64,000 nucleotides of DNA. Source: Agrypnia vestita. Its lineage: Eukaryota; Arthropoda; Insecta; Trichoptera; Phryganeidae. Location of the stretch: assembly GCA_016648135.1 (NCBI GenBank), contig JADDOH010000301.1, positions 1 through 64,000 on the forward strand. Reading direction: 5' to 3'. Below, in pieces: positions 53,605 through 63,179 of the stretch (position 1 is the first letter of the stretch; every line of letters starts with the position of its first letter). A program made the position numbers and the translations under genes. Under the pieces are notes generated by a model. The model was not told the DNA's origin. It did not search any database and saw nothing but the letters and a program-made list of their open reading frames with translations.

Positions 53605-54292
53605 AGATACAGATACACACGCTTATTACTGGCATGATCATTAGTATGCTCAAAACTAGCACGCCCCAACAACTGTACACACTTGCTCATTATTAGCACG
53701 CTTATTTTAAACATGCTCATAAATAAGCATGCTCAAAGCTAACAATCAAGCACATGATTATTAGTGGCATGCTCTTTTCATAGAATAGAGAAGAACTCTA
53801 GTTCAAAATTGAAACTTTGCAAACTGAAATAGAAAATTCAAGTTAACCAATAAATCAAAATATTTATGATTTTCGTTTTTATAATTTTTGTTTTACGATT
53901 TGAATCATTCATGTTTTTTAATAAAGTTTCATAAACATCATTTCTTGTTATATTATTTTTACATAGCGGTGACCGAGTATTCCACAGACATTCGTGATTC
54001 CTATAAGTCACGAAAATGTTTTATCATCTTCCCAACGCGCCATATTTGTTTCATCTGTCGCGGACTGAGAAGATCGCATTGATAATCAAAACTAGCCGCG
54101 AATGATATAAGCATGGTCATAATAAGCAAGCCTGTTCACACATGCTCAAAAAATACCCCTTCTCATGGTGAACGACATAAGCATGCTCATAAATCAACCG
54201 GCGGTTGATTTTTGAACATGCCACTAATGAGCATGCTTATTACTAGCAATAGCATACACACATGCCACTAATAAGCATGTGTATCAGTACCT
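53605..54292. mobile_element. TAA-flanked MITE, 688 bp
   Basis: TAA at 53602-53604 and 54293-54295 flank inverted ends AGATACAGATACACACGCTT and AGGTACTGATACACATGCTT (right end complemented). The interior is full of CATGCTCAT / GCATGCTTAT words in both orientations. A 3-bp TAA duplication and AG terminus suggest the PIF/Harbinger type. It interrupts repeat B where copy 470-665 has ACGCATTTCCGTCC unbroken. Confidence 0.7.
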
Positions 54293-54685
54293 TAAGAAGA
54301 AATAAGACGCACGCAATTTCATTTAACCAATGAGCGTGCACGGAGCACGCGCGATGTACAAAAAATTATCGTATATAAACAAATCAATGCCATCACAACG
54401 AAGACGCACACTACCATCCAATGCTTTTGATTCTGTATATATGTAGCGAAGTTGGTGTCAAGCGTATGGATGTGACTTTCATATATTTTGGCTTATATCT
54501 TAGAAACTATCCGAAAAAATACTTATTTTTTTTACATTAATGTAAACAATAACTACTCTTAATGATTTACATTCTCAAATATCATTGAAAGATTTGGCAG
54601 ATACTTAGTGGTGCAACATTATAATTTAAAATATGTTTTACTTTACATTGTTATACACACACACAAGATGAGTTATTTAATTACT

Positions 54686-54727
54686 ACTACGGGTTCGAGA
54701 GGAGCATTCCCTCTCCTCATCAGGTGT
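54686..54727 (-). ncRNA. Hammerhead-like motif H9 (inverted arm, one core change)
   Basis: Minus strand: core CTGATGA (54717-54723), extra G, stem II GAGAGG/CCTCTC (six perfect pairs), then GAAC where GAAA is expected, followed by CCGTAGTA. The A-to-C change at the start of stem III should inactivate it. It is the mirror partner of H10. Confidence 0.6.
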
Positions 54728-55002
54728 AGATAATAACTAACATAAATACAACATTTATCAATCTATTTATCAATTATTATCAATATAATTATCAATTAGG
54801 TATATTATCAAAAATTACTCCACTCGGTTTTTCATAAAAGATGGATAATGAATAGTTTGGAAACTGTTGAAATTTTAATTCTAAAAACACATTAATAAAT
54901 AATATCACATTACAGTCCACTTCACCACTCCTAGAGATTTTTGGGAAAAAATACACTTCCCCATCGCTTGATAAATTTTGTATTTAAGTTAGTTATTATC
55001 TA

Positions 55003-55047
55003 TACCTGATGATGAGATGGACTGCTCCTCTCGAAACTATAGTAGTA
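55003..55047 (+). ncRNA. Hammerhead-ribozyme-like motif H10 (all core residues present)
   Basis: Stem I TAC, core CTGATGA (55006-55012), extra T, stem II GAGA/TCTC and GGA/TCC with one bulged T around CTGC, GAAA (55033-55036), palindromic stem III ACTATAGT, A, stem I GTA. The longer palindrome allows a dimer or a tiny hairpin. It lies in the direct arm of its mini-element. Confidence 0.72.
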
Positions 55048-55310
55048 ATTTAATAACTCATATTGTGTGTGTGTATTACAAAGTAAAGTAAAAATTATTT
55101 TATATTCTCAAATTTTATATAATTTACGTGATCATTTTTAAATATGCATTCAAAGTTTTCATACAAAATGTATGTAAAAACGTATAATTGACCCGACACA
55201 TTTCTAAACAAAATGCGTATGTAAATATACGGTACCTACCTAGTGCGGCAAAATTCAATAATAAGTAAATGCACACATACATTTTCTTTACTTGTATTTA
55301 CTAATGAATA

Positions 55311-56075
55311 TATATATATATATTATTATTATCTCTAAACTGTCAGAGAGACCAGCTTGAGAACGGTTATCCCAGTGTAACCGAAATACAGCGCAAAAAT
55401 AAAATATTTTTACAAATCCGCGAATTTCCCAAAAAATAACCTTTTCATAATGCATATACCTCTTCGCGAAAACTTTGATTTAAACATACATATATATATA
55501 TAATTTTGATTTTAATTTCTGTTGCCTCTCAATTGATATTTTTTACTTACTTTAATTACTTTAATCATTAATACTTTAATTATTCGTCTTTTTTTTAAAC
55601 AGATTAGATGAAAAATGTCTAAACTCTTGAGTATAAATGACGAACAAGATACTTGTTCAGGTACTCTGATAGTCTACGTGAGTCAACGCAACTGTGATGA
55701 ATCTGGAAGATTTATCCCAACCCGGCACACGAGGCCTCGCGGTGGCTGTAAACTGGCGAGATACATTGTCTGGACTTTACTGCCGCTGGTTTGAAGAGGT
55801 CGCTAGCTCCGTTCAGGATGTCATTTCACATTTCATTGTTCAAAAATGTTGGCGGCGGGAGGTTTATGCGCCCTTTACATTATCTTTTCATACCACCGCC
55901 CATCATAAAATAACATTAATCTGTAACGGAGCAGAATCTACCTTCAAGACAACATTTCAAATTATATTGTAACAGTACGGTGGAGTCTGAATCTATGAGT
56001 TTTGTTCCCATGTGCAATCAAGAGACATATTTTAATTTTTTTCTTAAAGTAGAAGGTACTTTTAACAGAATGTTC
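55311..56075. other. Unexplained stretch
   Basis: A 92-codon plus frame at 55694-55972 (LEDLSQPGTRGLAVAVNWRD and on) sits in balanced DNA. I do not recognise it and see no clear splice sites. Confidence 0.3.
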
Positions 56076-56106
56076 GTTAACTTAGTAAAACCACTGCCAG
56101 ATTTAA

Positions 56107-56148
56107 GGTCTACCGGTTTCTAAACGTATCCGTCTCTTCGTCAGAACC
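56107..56148 (-). ncRNA. Hammerhead-ribozyme-like motif H11 (core residues present)
   Basis: Minus strand: stem I GGTT, core CTGACGA (56138-56144), extra A, stem II AGACG/CGTTT with loop GATA and a G-A mismatch at its base, GAAA, palindromic stem III ACCGGT, A, stem I GACC. All core boxes are present; the mismatch next to the core may lower activity. Flanks 56076-56217 match 34505-34680 inverted. Confidence 0.68.
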
Positions 56149-56217
56149 AACACAAAACTACTATATTCATAATACTATACACCACAACCAAAGTATTGTT
56201 GATCTTTCACCAATACC

Positions 56218-56725
56218 GTGACAGACCTAATATTTCTGTATAGGATCATAAATAGTATGATTGATTGCCCCCAGAATGTTAGCCTGATCGACTTACATGC
56301 CCCATCGAGGTCATCAAAACACAGTGCATTATTCTATTATAGTGGAAATGTCACAACTAATGCATTAGCAAACTCTGTAATCCCCAGACTACACTTATTA
56401 GGGAATGAGCATGCAGAGGCGGCTGACATTTTTGCTGATAATATAACTGTGTATGGGACAAAGTCGATACAATTCTTTACATCTCAACTAAATGGAAATG
56501 GATAATACATTTTTCTTTTCTTCTAACTACTTAAACTTCTCTTTTTAATTTACACAATTCTATAAGATGTACTTGAATCTTTTAACAGCAATCTAAATTT
56601 ATACAATTCTATTATATGTACTTGTACCTTTTAACTCTACATCTGTCTTATGATATTTTTTTAAAATTTATATTTTGTTCATTTTGTAAAAGCCCACAAG
56701 GGCGCTAAACAAATAAACAAATAAA
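56218..56725 (+). pseudogene. LINE ORF2 C-terminus and 3' UTR
   Basis: The frame TDLIFLYRIINSMIDCPQNV then SLIDLHAPSRSSKHSALFYY ... NALANSVIPRLHLLGNEHAE matches the RD..FL..IING.IDCP.LL..I....P....R....F........N...NS...R...L.N end of CR1/Jockey-like LINEs. Stop at 56503-56505. The 3' UTR ends TGTAAAAGCCCACAAGGGCG with AATAAACAAATAAAT. A second copy is inverted at 42783-43180. Confidence 0.8.
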
Positions 56726-57184
56726 TCTTGATCACATGCGTGTTAATCTCGTCAGAGACAAGCATCCATTGAAGGTACTTTTATTCACTGCACGAAACAA
56801 GTTATTTCATTGCGAGCATTTCTCAAGATCTCAGTTATTTTATAAACACCTTATCGCCGACCAGAACTCGCAGAAGTAATGGATCCCGCAAAACATTTAA
56901 TTTCAAATGAAAGCGGCCTAGCCGCGGCCGACCGCGGATAAACCGGAACTTTTCCAGCAACCAACTAGTTTCGGGAATTCTGTACCACGCTGCGGCTGCG
57001 GCTTCCCCCCTCGGAAACTTTCCCCCGCCCCCCCAATCACGTGTGCACGCTTCCACTTCTGTTTGATAACTTGTCTCCCATTGATCCGAACGAATTGACA
57101 AATCATCTGCACGGTGGTCAGAAATTTTTTGACAGACAGACAAAGTGAGATATTTAATTAATGAACAAAAAAAAAACAAAAAAA
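56726..57184. other. Unexplained stretch with GC island
   Basis: A GC-rich island at 56870-57060 (GGCCTAGCCGCGGCCGACCG) keeps a minus frame of 114 codons open. No domain is recognised. Similar GC patches occur at 11690 and 33160. Confidence 0.3.
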
Positions 57185-57410
57185 AATGCTTTGAAATGGT
57201 TCAAAAACTACCTAAATAATAGATATCAAATTACAAAAGTTGGTTTTACAGTTTTTTTCACCGAATCCTTATATCATTAGGTGTTCCACAGGGCTCAATT
57301 CTAGGACCTATATAGTTCATAATTTACATTAACGATATAATGAATGTACATAAATATTATAAAATTCGATTTTTTTCGATGATGCCACGGATAAGAACAA
57401 TTAAAAAAGA
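57185..57410 (+). pseudogene. LINE reverse-transcriptase core fragment
   Basis: The plus strand encodes ALKWFKNYLNNRYQITKVGF and, after a frameshift, LGVPQGSILGPI, a stop, FIIYINDIM and DDATDKN. WF.SYL.NR.Q and GVPQGS.LGP..F..YIND are hallmark motifs of non-LTR reverse transcriptases. Indels and stops destroy it. Confidence 0.85.
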
Positions 57411-57443
57411 AATCGGGTGTTTATGAATTGATTTGTAATTATT

Positions 57444-57629
57444 GTGATTATTTTTTATATAGGGGAATATATTAGATGTCTCAATAACAATAACTTTTCC
57501 GAATTCTCGAACCATCGTTTGGAAACAGGCCACACGTTTACAAAGGAAAACGGTATCAAGATTCTACACGTAAATAATAAGGGCTTTAGATTAGATAACT
57601 TAGAAATACTAGAAATAAAAAATGCCTGA
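57444..57629 (+). pseudogene. Penelope-like GIY-YIG endonuclease C-terminal remnant
   Basis: The plus strand encodes EYIRCLNNNNFSEFSNHRLE then TGHTFTKENGIKILHVNNKG and FRLDNLEILEIKNA, stop at 57627-57629. The ...H.......FS..SNH..E..H.F.....KILH...KG...D.LE..EI pattern is the second half of the GIY-YIG domain that Penelope-like elements fuse to their reverse transcriptase. The N-terminal GIY-YIG residues and the reverse transcriptase are missing. Motif H12 lies 175 bp downstream. Confidence 0.78.
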
Positions 57630-57803
57630 ACACTAAAGCCAATATAATTAACAACCAGAAAAATTTTATGAACAGTCCGTTACTTGACATATTCCCCATT
57701 TCGGCGTCCACTTCTCAATTACCCCCACCATAGCTGTTGTAGCCACGCCCTGGTTCAAAAATTGAATTTTTTGCTAGAATAGATAATTGATAGTCAGTAT
57801 GCG

Positions 57804-57847
57804 TCCGTCCCGATGAAGATACGGTGGTATCGAAACCGGGAGACGGA
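57804..57847 (+). ncRNA. Hammerhead-ribozyme-like motif H12 downstream of GIY-YIG remnant
   Basis: Stem I TCCGTC, core CCGATGA (second base C instead of U), extra A, stem II GATAC/GTATC around GGTG, GAAA, stem III ACCGGG (palindrome ACCGGT with one change), A, stem I GACGGA. The six-pair stem I is the longest in the window. Two core/stem III changes predict loss of activity. It places the motif family at the 3' end of a Penelope-like coding region. Confidence 0.65.
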
Positions 57848-57892
57848 GAGTTACTAGTTAAGTGGTTAATACAAAGTTGTTTAATTAAAATT

Positions 57893-58675
57893 AATAATTG
57901 AAGACCCCACGGCAAGAAGTTGTTAACTAAATTTTTTTTCAAAAATTACTGAATAAGCTCGCTAAACTAAATAATGTAAGCTCTTTCCATTGGAAATAAG
58001 TTCGGTACTTAAAAATAATTAGAACATGTTCAAATCATAGGATGAACATGTTAACTACACTTTTTCATAAAAATCAAATCAGTTACTAATGGAAAGAACA
58101 TGTTATCTTCATTAATAGCATGTTCATGCCATCATTCTGAAATTAACACGCCTTTTAATTTGATTGGAATATTTATGGTTAATATAAATTTTACTCTGAC
58201 AGTACTGTCATATATTTGTTTTTATTTGAAGACTTTTATAAAATGCACTTATATATTATTTTTCAATAATTTTAAATGGAACATACCATGTTTTGTATTA
58301 TTAATTAACATGACAGGTATTTTGTTATTTTGGATAATGGATGGTAAAAACGGATAGCATTTGAAAGGTTGTTTGATGTTCATGTTTTACCAATTTTAAA
58401 AAGGTGTTATTCTATTAAAAATGAGTTCCAGAGGCGAAAAAAAGGTTGATAACTACATTTTTTTAGGGAAAATAAATATATGTTTATATTTTTGTGCATA
58501 AATGCGTTTTTTTTTACTTTGTAAATACTTTTTTGATATTCTAGTGACATAAATCAATAAAAATTAATCTTGAATTAGCATAAAACATATTTTTCTAAGG
58601 CGAAATGCAAATGTCTAATTATCTCAAAATGACTTGAATGTTAGTTAACAACTTCTTGTCATGGGGTCTTCAATT
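57893..58675. mobile_element. Foldback/TIR element ending GAAGACCCCA
   Basis: GAAGACCCCACGGCAAGAAG then TTGTTAACTAA at the left (about 57899) and its near-complement at the right (TTAGTTAACAACTTCTTGTC then ATGGGGTCTTC, to about 58670) form ~32-bp inverted repeats with two mismatches. AATT flanks both ends. The AT-rich interior, with AACATGTT words, encodes nothing. It is inserted right after the Penelope-like tail. Confidence 0.65.
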
Positions 58676-58793
58676 GTATCCTAACGAAGGGGCTATGAGT
58701 TTAATTAAAATGAGTAATTACCTGCAAGGTATTGCGGGCTAGCCCCGCCCCCCCTGTAGGCCGTGGTTCTCCAAGTACCGCTTTTGATTGCAG

Positions 58794-58990
58794 ACAAGGT
58801 GAGGAAGAAGTACGCCAACCTGGGCCATGCAGTGGTGGCCGTGCAGCTGGAGCGCGGTCAGGGCGGCCTGGGGCTGTCCCTGGCCGGTCACCGGGACCGC
58901 GCGCGCATGGCCGTGTTCGTGTGCGGACTGCGGCCCGGGGGAGCGGCCTCCAGGACCGGCGCCGTGCTGGTCGGGGACGAGATATTGGAG
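58794..58990 (+). CDS. Host exon encoding most of a PDZ domain (multi-PDZ scaffold, MPDZ/INADL-like)
   Basis: A 197-bp GC-rich exon in AT-rich DNA. The acceptor is TTTTGATTGCAG|AC (58793/58794) and the donor GGAG|GTTTGT (58990/58991); it starts with two bases of a split codon and ends on a codon boundary. The peptide KVRKKYANLGHAVVAVQLER then GQGGLGLSLAGHRDRARMAV, FVCGLRPGGAASRTGAVLVG and DEILE contains the PDZ carboxylate-binding loop (GLGLSL), the helix-rich middle and the GDEILEVNG-type turn cut by the intron. Such domains bind C-terminal peptides of membrane proteins in junction or signalling scaffolds. Sequence recalls one PDZ of MUPP1/INADL, but the exact gene is inferred. Other exons are not in the window. 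Confidence 0.82.
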
Positions 58991-59052
58991 GTTTGTTAAT
59001 GCCACTTGTGACCATACATTCATAAATTAGCTACGTCTAAGATTGCCCGGTA

Positions 59053-59725
59053 TTGCTGCAGCGCATCTCCCTGGGAGTACCCGGAAGATCCACTAGATCG
59101 GTTAAGACCTTGAGCCTTTCACACTGTTATACCAACTCCCGGCAAAACTCTTTTATATATCGCTCGTCTAATTTGTTCAACTCTATATTCGGCGACTTGG
59201 ATCTTTTCAATTCATCGATCTATGAATTTAAAACTCTTGGATATTCACCTCAGTCATAAACATTTTTTTCCTCTTCTTTAATCCATCTTCTTTCTTTTGA
59301 ACAGACTTCGTATATGTAATTTTTTATCTTTTATCTTTCTTTAAGTAACATTTTTCCTTTTGTCCAGACCTCATATATATATGCAGATGTATTGATCAGA
59401 TATCTTTATGCTACACATATATCTTTTGCACTTCTTTTTATTCTTATCTCTTGTCCTTTTTACTGAGTAGATTTGTCCTTTCCTATCCATTCCTTATTCC
59501 TCTTTTACCTCTAATTCTTTGACTCTCATAGTTTGTCCATAACTTAAAACATTCACTTTTTTTGTTTTTTATTGTATAACTCAAGTTATTGTTGCTTTAC
59601 GTTATTACACAACATGTTAATTCTGTGGAAACTTGTAATATGGTCTCTATACTGTTCAATAATCATGTATAATCTCTTTATATGTTCTGTTAGTTTCCCA
59701 TAAATAAATAAATAAAAAACAAAAA
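59053..59725 (+). pseudogene. LINE ORF2 C-terminus and 3' UTR
   Basis: The plus strand encodes VPGRSTRSVKTLSLSHCYTN then SRQNSFIYRSSNLFNSIFGD and FKTLGYSPQS, then a stop. VP.CRT......NSF.YR....FN.L..D and a final FK.L match LINE C-termini. A ~450-bp pyrimidine-rich 3' UTR ends TTCCCATAAATAAATAAATA. It lies in the intron just downstream of the PDZ exon. Confidence 0.7.
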
Positions 59726-59759
59726 AATACCAGCCGTGACCAGGACTGATCAATATCTC

Positions 59760-60235
59760 CCTTCTTCTTCTTCTTCATGTGCCTTGTCGGGTCCCCCCGA
59801 CGTCGGTGATCATCTGGGAGAAAGTTTCCCTGTCCAGGGCAGTGCGGAACAGCTCTTCCACGCTTCTTATCCCGGTCCACTCTCGGATGTTTCCAAGCCT
59901 GGAATACCGCCTCCTTCCGACCCCTCTACGATCCTCAATCTTCCCCTTCATGACGAGCTGAAGGATGGAGTACTTTTCGTCTCTCAATATATGACCAAAG
60001 TATAAAATTTTACGGAGCGTAATTTTTTTGAGTAACTGTCTGTTTGTATTTGCTCAACGTAAAACTTCAATATTACTAGTCATGTCAGTCCAAGATATCC
60101 TTAACATTTTACGATGTATCCACATTTCGAACGCCTTTAGGCGATTTAGAGTATTCACCTTCAGCGTCCATGCTTCAACACCGTAAAGTAGAGCTGACCA
60201 TACATAGCATTTGATCAACCTCTGTCTACCAGACT
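59760..60235 (-). pseudogene. LINE reverse-transcriptase C-terminal region (one in-frame stop)
   Basis: The minus strand encodes IKCYVWSALLYGVEAWTLKV, NTLNRLKAFEMWIHRKMLRI, SWTDMTSNIEVL, R, a stop, then ITLRKILYFGHILRDEKYSI, LQLVMKGKIEDRRGVGRRRY and a stop near 59775. The C.V.S.LLYG.EAWTL ... R..L.AFEMW..R.ML.I.W...........L ... GH..R fingerprint is typical of RTE/BovB-like LINE proteins. Only one stop over ~155 codons suggests fairly recent loss. A (GAA)n-like tail adjoins at 59755. Confidence 0.85.
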
Positions 60236-60478
60236 ATCAAATCCCTCTCCAGAACTAAACTGATGTAACTAGCGCTGACCAAGTGAAAAACCACAACGAT
60301 TTATATTCACCTTTGCCGGCTAAAATAGATGATTCTTTGACAGTTCGAAATGAAGTTTATCTGGAATATTTTGAGAATGTCAAAATTTTTCAGAACGGAA
60401 CTGGATTTTTTTGTCACAAGGACATCAATAATCAATCAATGTATATTATAAATGTCTCACAGAGTAGTATGATTTAAA
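60236..60478. other. Unrecognised frame left of mariner copy 4
   Basis: A 64-codon plus frame (60283-60477) without a family signature fills the gap between the LINE and the mariner. Confidence 0.25.
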
Positions 60479-60480
60479 TA

Positions 60481-61761
60481 TTAGGTCCTTACATATGAAA
60501 TTGGCGTTTAGTATGGGAGGAACATAAAGCCGATTTTTTTTTATTATAATATATTTATTTAATCAGTATGTACCATTGCTAACTATGCACTTTTGCCATC
60601 TCATAGGTAGTTCATCGATTCCTTTACTAAAAAAACCATTCGGACGGGAATCAATAAAATCTTTGAAGGCGGTTTGGACTGCCCCATCGGAGTTAAATTT
60701 TTTCCTTTGCAAGAAGTTATCCAAATTTCGAAAAAAATGGTAATCTGTTAGGGCAAGGTCCGGAGAGTACGGTGGATGTCTTAGACATTCCAATTGAAGC
60801 TCTTTTAATTTGGTAGCCGTCTGTTGTGCAGTGTGTGGTCTAGCGTTATCATGAAGCAGCAGTGGCCTAGAGCGATTAACCAGCCTCGGTTGTTTAGCAG
60901 CTAGCTTTTCCATCATGGTTTGCAGTTGCTGACAATAGACATCTGCCGTAATCGTCTGGCCAGATTTAAGAAAGCTGTAGTGAACGACACCAGCACTAGT
61001 CCACCAAACGCTCACAAGTAACTTTTTTGGAGTCAATTTTCGCTTGGGGCATGGTTTGGCTGGTTCGGCAGGTTCAGCCATTGCGATGAGCGCTTCCGAT
61101 TATCGTACAGGATCCACTTTTCATCACAGGTAATGATTCGATTTAAAATCCCTTCATTATTGTGCCGGTTGAGTAATGCAACGCAGCAGTCAACGTGCGT
61201 TTGTTGATTTGCTTCACTCAATTCGTGAGGTACCCACCTTTCAAGCTTTTTCACCTTACCAATTTGCTTCAAGTGGATGTAAACATTTTTATCACTAACA
61301 CCGCAGCCTGCAGCTAACTCGGATGTGGTTTGCGATGGATCCGCTTCCACAATAGCCTTCAATTCTTCATTATCAACTTTGGTCTCCGGCCGTCCACGGG
61401 GCTTGTTCTGCAGGTCGAAATTTCCAGAACGAAAACGTTGGAACCAAAAACGCACTGTGTTTTCTTTTGCGGCACCGTCGCCGTACACATCATTAATCCT
61501 TCGAGCCGTTTCTGCAGCACTGGTGCCACGGTGGAACTCGTACTCGTAAATAACGCGATATTTCAAGTTTTTCATTTTGTAAACTGAGTGACGCAAAGAA
61601 AAAAACAATTGAGGAAAAAACATGAATTATAATTTTCAAAACACAAATACATGAGTAAATAGCTGTATAAATTTGGATTTGGAATTCCTAACCAAAGAGA
61701 AGATATTTGAGATCAAATTTGCCAGTACGGCAAAACGCCAATTTCATATGTAAGGACCTAA
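60481..61761 (-). mobile_element. mariner element copy 4 (minus strand)
   Basis: A 1281-bp mariner flanked by TA (60479-60480, 61762-61763) with inverted ends matching copy 3 over at least 29 bp. The sequence is almost identical to copy 3 apart from a few small deletions, so insertion was recent. Its intact ends should be mobilisable by an active transposase. Confidence 0.95.
60563..61575 (-). pseudogene. mariner transposase with one-base frameshift, copy 4
   Basis: The start MKNLKYRV is at 61575-61573. The frame is intact through WVPHEL and Asp151 (ITCDEKW) to RKRSSQWLN, where one C of a CCC run is missing (61071-61072), shifting the frame. The second half continues as a separate frame with HDNARPH and YSPDLALTDYH (A/P changed to L in the last motif). 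A two-base loss near 60566 creates a stop two residues early. Also NVY replaces TVL in the DNA-binding part. No full-length enzyme can be made. Confidence 0.94.
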
Positions 61762-61789
61762 TATATACAACTCCCAAAAATTAGTATGG

Positions 61790-61945
61790 GTGGAAATGAC
61801 GAATGTTGCATATGTGTCAAGTGCTTAAGCCAACCGTGCGATAGGTCGTTAGTCCAAAGTACACCAAAAAAAAAAGACTTCTATACCTACTCTCCCTTAA
61901 AAATACAGTTTCGTCTCTGTGAGACATCTATGATAAACATTGATT
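61790..61945 (+). repeat. Lepidopteran repeat related to 2.8 and 31.4 kb, diverged copy 3
   Basis: GTGTCAAGTGCTTAAGCCAA and TTTCGTCTCTGTGAGACATC with TATGATAA correspond to the repeat at 2820-2990. It is more diverged than the other two copies. Confidence 0.4.
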
Positions 61946-63179
61946 GAAGTTTATCTGTTTCAAATGTTCCAGAAAAATTCACTACAGTAAAGAAAGGTTT
62001 TTAAAATCCACCTTCACAATCGATGTCGTCGTTAGATTATATTTATATGTTAAATAAAACACGAAATTGAATACGAATATGCACAGCCAAAGGGAAATTT
62101 TTTCGGAAAAGCAAACAAAAGAATATGTAAAACGAACACCGTGCTCCGTAGCTATCTCGACAACTGAAAAATTTCCCTTATGTAAACATTCGACATTTAT
62201 TCTTCAAAGCAATATATTAAAAACACAAGTACCATTTTTTCCAAACATTTCCACATAAAAATTTTTTCATAATAAAAATAATTTTTAAGTTTTTACTCGC
62301 ATAAATAATTTAAAAAAACACAATTTTATTCAATAAATAAATAATTACATAATGTAAAAACAGTATCAATTTCGAAAATATTTTCATTATGTACAGCATT
62401 GCTAAATTCTTTGTAAAAGATTGAAGTTTTATAAATTCGCTCGGGAATAAAATATTTTGTAAGCAACACCTAGCTTTGTTCAGTAAGAAAAAAGCGGGGG
62501 AAAGTTGCCTGGCAAGCCCGTATTAAAAGCCTCAATATGATATTACAAATAAATATATATTTTTTAGTTTAAAAAAGGTAACTTAATTACTAGAAAAACT
62601 TATTTTGTGTTCATTTTTTGCATCGTAACAACACACATGTTTTTTGCGCACATTCTTTTGAATGCGGTCTAGCTATATCATTTTTGGGATTCATACAGCT
62701 CATTTGGAATAATCAGTTAAAAAAATAGATTCATGCATAGACGATACATCAGTGACTTCCCTCGTAATACGTCGTCGACGAAAATAACATTGAAGCCTCA
62801 AGTACCCTCTAGAATAGCCAACAGCACTTTAGGGTTATCTATAACATTCGGGGAACGTCTGGAATCAACGAGAACATTTATAGTAAACACAAGAATAATC
62901 TAAGATAGTGTGTTTTAACCTGGGGTCCGCGAATATATGTACGGGGGTCCGCAGTCTCATCTCTGGACCATTTAACAATAATAAATAAATTAAAATAAAA
63001 AACAAATACAGAAATAGATTAAAAGTTTGCAGTTTCAGTGCCGATAAATCGGCATTTATTAGCTTAATAACTTTTATAACAGCTTGCATCAAAACATAAT
63101 TAATGTTAAGAATATTTACAGAGTTTATGAATAAGATAGCAACAAATACAATATACATTTTTTTGTATGCAGGCCTTTA
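61946..63179. other. AT-rich stretch; possible hAT end at 62.9 kb
   Basis: TTTTAACCTGGGGTCCGCGA then GGGGGTCCGCAG at 62914-62955 resembles hAT-type termini (ACCTGGGGTCCGCGG). No partner end is found and no gene is supported. Confidence 0.3.

Larger units (their letters stand above)
54571..55113 (+). mobile_element. Penelope-like mini-element with two divergent ribozymes and 10-bp target duplication
   Basis: ATTCTCAAAT is exactly repeated at 54571-54580 and 55104-55113. The 523-bp insert starts with a ~37-nt extension, then an inverted arm (about 54618-54745, minus-strand ribozyme), a ~240-bp spacer and a direct arm (about 54985-55103, plus-strand ribozyme). Both arms carry TTAGTTATTATCTA, the ribozyme and a TGTGTGTG run. 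Non-coding. It sits inside repeat B. Confidence 0.8.
53190..55310 (-). repeat. Repeat B copy split by three insertions
   Basis: On the minus strand the order of repeat-B blocks is the same as in 12262-12872: 55310-55104, 54580-54293, 53604-53540 and 53219-53190. The gaps are filled by a ribozyme-bearing mini-element (54581-55103), a TAA-flanked MITE (53605-54292) and a second ribozyme-bearing mini-element (53220-53539). Each insertion duplicates the repeat-B sequence at its edge, so the nesting order is readable. Confidence 0.8.

Noticed and set aside
56835..57179. 114-codon minus-strand frame as a host exon
   Set aside because: GC-rich composition keeps it open; no domain, no convincing splice sites and another frame overlaps it.
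58701..59025. Alternative frames over the PDZ exon (both strands)
   Set aside because: High GC leaves four other frames open; only the frame with GLGLSL and GDEILE motifs and matching splice phases makes sense.
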